DNA of 64,000 nt, from NCBI GenBank assembly GCA_036877525.1, contig JAZGTH010000005.1, positions 9,526,001 to 9,590,000 of the forward strand, written 5' to 3'. The position numbers and the translations under genes were made by a program. Below the pieces are notes generated by a model. That model had not been told where the DNA came from. It was given only the letters and a program-made list of their open reading frames with translations, and searched no databases. This DNA comes from Chromobotia macracanthus. Its lineage: Eukaryota > Chordata > Actinopteri > Cypriniformes > Botiidae. Shown here in pieces: positions 60,549-64,000 of the stretch. Every line of letters begins with the position of its first letter. Position 1 is the first letter of the stretch.

Positions 60549-63500
60549 GTATGTATGTATATATGAAAACGTTATTCTCAAGTTGTTAGCGGAACATTTT
60601 AAAAACATAACAGAATTATAACCAAGCAACAATGTTAATACAACAAAACGTTTCGAACATTTCTACATCTTTTATAACATAATTTTTAACATTTTTGTTA
60701 CTTAAAGGAAAAGGAAAGGAAACATTCTTGCAACTTAAAATTGTTAGCTGGGCAGTTTGTCTTTTATATGAATCATCATATGATTCAATGTTAGTCTGAT
60801 CGTCACATCAGACTAACATTCTTACAGTATGAGTTAAAATATATATTATGCTGTATTTCTTTGTTAAAATTAACACCTTTATTTACCCACCAAAGCCAAT
60901 TTTTACTTTCATCTGGCATTTGACAGGTGTTCATTTTGGGCCCTGAAGACAATGTGACTGCATGAAATCTTCTTTTCCAACTAGAATGCTTGAATTTCAA
61001 AGCTCTCACCTTTTGTACATCCAAGACAATAATTAAAAGTCTTGTCTGTATTAGAATGATTTCACTGGTGTCTTATGTGTCAACTCTCGCACTGTCAGTC
61101 TGAAATTCTCTTGCTGTCAGCATGCGGCGGGTAACTTACCTCGTTGGCAGACATTAAGACTAGACTACTACACCAACTCGGCTCATCTGTGTTTCCTTTC
61201 CCACACAGCTGACATTAGATCCCTGTGTAGTTACCCGCCTGAGCTGCCGACGGCCAGGGGCAATAAACCTCCCAGACACACTTTCCAGTTATGGGTTTGG
61301 AGTTCAGATCTGATGTAATTGAGAACTTTTATAAATGAAGCAAAGATGGACTTATCCTCCATCTTCGAGATAAGACAGACACGCACCTCTGTCCTTGTGC
61401 ATTCTTGAATGCTTTGAGAGCACTTTGTTATGCATAGAATAATTTTGGCTAAGGTACAGACCCTGGCACTTATAACTAAACTGCAAAGTGCAGAATTCTT
61501 ATCAAAGCGACAAATCAGACCTGTGCTTTAAGCCTACAGCTGGAATGTTTTGGTTTATCTTCCAGTATTATGAAGATGAAGGCGCTAGTCTACAAATAGC
61601 AGTCCCAGTCTTTTGAAGCAGGCTGGTATCAGACAGCCCGGACTGCCGTCAGCCCCTCTCGCACAGGAGGGAGAGGCCGACTAAAAACCTTCCCTTGAAA
61701 TTGGATTTCTATCCTCTGAGATTAAGATCAGACTTCCACATTGGCCATATTGGAAAAACATGCTGCCTTGAGCCCTTCAGGATTCCGAGTTCAACTGCAG
61801 TCATCAGAGCATGTTCACATTTGACCTGGAGGGCCAGGCCTTCTGATCCCCCACTGATCGCTTCCTGAGCGGGCCGGGCCCCGGTGACTGACAGCACGGA
61901 GACCGCGGGTGTCACCTCTCTGCTCTCCTAGAGCGACCCCTCACTCAGAGTGATTAGCCACCACACCAGCTAACAAAGACATTCTGTCTTACTAAATCAT
62001 GACAAGCAGACATCCAGTGACTATTAATATAAGAGACAGACTGAACAGCTCAATAAAAATATATGTTTAATTATTTATTATTTTATTCTATTAATGTTTA
62101 TTAAATTATTTAAAATGGTATGTAAAATAATTTCTATTTTTATTTCTATAAAATATTTATTCTTAAATATAATTATTAATAGTTTATTTCTATTAAATAT
62201 TTTTATTTTTTATTTAGCATGAGTGTATTTTATTTTATGTACATAAATAAATAAAAACAACGTATAATATCTACATAATAATAGAATAATAATTATATAT
62301 AGCAGCCTTTTCCAAACCCCTGACAAGTTGAATGGATGTATAAATCCTCAACAACTAAACCTCTTTTAGAGGTTATTTAAAACGTACATACACTAAATTG
62401 TAAAGAAAAAATGGAACTAATCACCACACATTTTTTTGCAAACAGCTTCTTTAAAAACACTTCCTGGTATGATCAAGGTTGCTGAAAGTGGCCGTGTATA
62501 TTGTGCAATCACTCTGAAAGCCTGATTGCTGACAGATTGTTTATTTAACATTCCCTTTACTTGTAATTTCACACAAATGGACAAACTTGCCCTTCGCTTG
62601 ACAGACTTCATAACACTTATGTCATGGAACTGATTCACACAACACTGAGACATGTGCGCTACGAGTCGTGTTAACTGATGCCGCTGTCAGCTACTATGAA
62701 GCGTTTATACTTCAGACGAGATGTTTCCCGTCTTTTATTCTTACTCACCAGCGTTCGGGAAAAGAAGCTCGTTTTACAATGTTGCAACGTCTCTGATAGA
62801 CACCCACATCCATGCAAAACATTCTTATCACCTGCTGGGATCTAACCCCTAAACATTGTTTAGTGTGCATTCCTATCTTTATCTCTGGTACTACTTATCT
62901 CTCGTTTCTACCACTTCCCCCTCTTCACTGTCCAATTCCTTCCTTTCACATCCCATAAAAACATGTCCATTGTTTTATGCACCCATGAGATCCGTCAGAT
63001 CATCAGGTCAGATTCTGCTAAATCAAACGCTCCACATCTCCTGCGTGTGCCTGCATAAATGAACCCATCTCTACTCTGAGAAGTCCGAGCGGACCGCTCC
63101 TGTGCTTTATTTTGTCTTGCCATTCCCGCCCTGTAGGGATCTGACTCCAGTTGTAAAAACATGGGTTTAGATGCTTGTTTTTAAGACTCTTCTCACGAGC
63201 AAACGAAAGCCGAGACCGGGAATCTGTAACAAAGACTCTTCAGAGGAAGACCACTAGAGTCAAGATGTTTTCCCTGAGGTTCGTGTTTTCCTTGTAGTCT
63301 GTTTGCCAAGACTTCTGAAAAACAAAGTCGTACTTGGCAGTGACTTCCTTTCTTCCATGCTTGTAATCGGATACTCAATCTTTAAGTATATCATTAAATT
63401 TAGGACTTGAGTTGCATTATCTTCCGTGAGAATTCTAATGCAACATCCTTTTCCAGCCAATCTGACCTTTTCCGCATATACACTGAAAACTGACCCTACA

Positions 63501-64000
63501 AATCCATTTAACATTCCCCTTTTTACATTACCACACACACATCTTTGCATTATATAACAAAAACAACAAAGCAAGTGGCATTTATTTTGAAGAAAGAACA
63601 CTTACACTTTTCATGCCAAACAATGCAAAACAAGCTTGTTAAAAAAGCTTGTTAAAACAATAGATTTATAGTTTAAAATGAAGACAAAGGGTATTGTGAC
63701 ATGGCGGCTGTCAAATGTTGCTGGAACGCGTCCATAGTTGATGTAATGAGCTACACCTGTGGTTAACTCTTCTAACTCCAAAAAAAATAAAGTAGTTCAG
63801 AGAAAACTTCTAGCATCAATTGTCTGCTGCTGATGTTTTATTAGGTATTTTGACATTGTATATTTTTGTTTATGTTTACATTTTTAAGCATACATTGTGG
63901 GGGCTCATGCACATTAAATCACTTTTAAATGACAAATAAAGAACGTGATACTCACAGATGTAGTAGTATTCTCTGCCTGGCCGAAACTCGAAACCCAGCG
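56999..64000 (-). CDS. efna5: efna5, ephrin-A5 (3' part; N-terminal exons beyond the window)
   Basis: GPI-anchored ligand of EphA receptors used in axon guidance and boundary formation. Exons found by eye: 63956-64000 (cut by the window edge; LGFEFRPGREYYYIS), 57473-57538 (66 nt; GRRSCLRLKVFVRP), 57245-57319 (75 nt; SHDRVIKINDGDVNS) and 56999-57123 (SHESAEPSRG, then a hydrophobic GPI-signal tail LLASALVLLVSLSSL and TAG). Splice phases are all 1. The match to ephrin-A5 is close in exons 2, 3 and 5 and looser in exon 4. Exon 4 has a weak donor (GTTCGT) and keeps the frame if skipped, like the alternatively spliced ephrin-A5 exon. The intron 57539-63955 separates the receptor-binding-domain exons. 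Which fish paralogue (a or b) is not resolved. Confidence 0.93.
60425..60750. repeat. AACATT/AACGTT interspersed repeat with internal (TA)n expansion
   Basis: Shares AACAGGGAATGTTCTCAGAA, GTTATTCTCAAGT, ACCAAGCAACAATGTTAATA and AAAATTGTTAGCTGGG with 26365-26652 and 3926-4187. An uninterrupted TA run of about 48 bp at 60498-60546 sits where the others have only CATATATATCA. Confidence 0.75.
60769..60820. repeat. Two adjacent inverted repeats
   Basis: TGAATCAT/ATGATTCA at 60769-60787, then AATGTTAGTCTGAT at 60787-60800 mirrored exactly at 60807-60820 around a 6-bp loop CGTCAC. Confidence 0.88.
62040..62300. repeat. AT-rich low-complexity stretch
   Basis: TTATTTATTATTTTATT-type sequence, strongly AT-rich, in efna5 intron 2. 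No other content seen. Confidence 0.8.

Larger units (their letters stand above)
57539..63955. other. efna5: efna5 intron 2
   Basis: 6.4 kb without exon-like frames. It holds an AACATT/AACGTT repeat with a (TA)n run (60425-60750), two adjacent foldbacks (60769-60820), AT-rich low-complexity DNA at about 62040-62300 and GC-richer stretches at about 61150-61930. Confidence 0.75.

Overview
The window is vertebrate genomic DNA, almost certainly a teleost and probably a cyprinid. Genes are split into short exons with GT..AG introns, AT-rich intergenic DNA carries tRNA-derived SINEs and small teleost DNA elements, and the proteins match vertebrate families. No prokaryotic or viral gene is visible. 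All exon joins were made by eye from splice sites, reading phase and remembered family sequences. No search was run.

Left third (1-20 kb): oxct1 (ketone-body CoA transferase, minus strand, 13 exons visible, both gene ends missing) lies head-to-head with a growth hormone receptor gene of the fish type II (ghrb) kind. After it, on the plus strand, come ccdc152 and the kinase gene nim1k. OXCT1, GHR, CCDC152 and NIM1K also lie close together on human chromosome 5p, so this is a conserved block. The mammalian antisense neighbour SELENOP is not seen.

Centre (20.4-26 kb): two gadd45g-type genes stand head-to-head, one on each strand. Their last exons, 3' UTRs and 3' flanks form a nearly identical large inverted repeat, while their first two exons have diverged. 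Both promoters carry CCAAT and TATA boxes. E-box clusters lie just 3' of the minus-strand copy and between the two genes, the latter beside a POU octamer. They are candidate neural enhancers.

Right half (26-64 kb): a roughly 30-kb stretch without a recognised gene, with SINEs, foldback sequences, microsatellites, a 580-bp GA-rich tract and GC-richer, repeat-poor blocks that may be conserved regulatory DNA. It ends in the 3' part of an ephrin-A5 gene (efna5, minus strand). Three complete exons plus one cut by the window edge were assembled from short pieces with consistent phases.

The strongest points for follow-up are the homogenised inverted gadd45g pair with stem-loop repeats in its 3' UTRs, the E-box clusters around it, the CTCF-like sites pointing away from each other in the desert, and an isolated promoter-like block at 51.4-51.9 kb.
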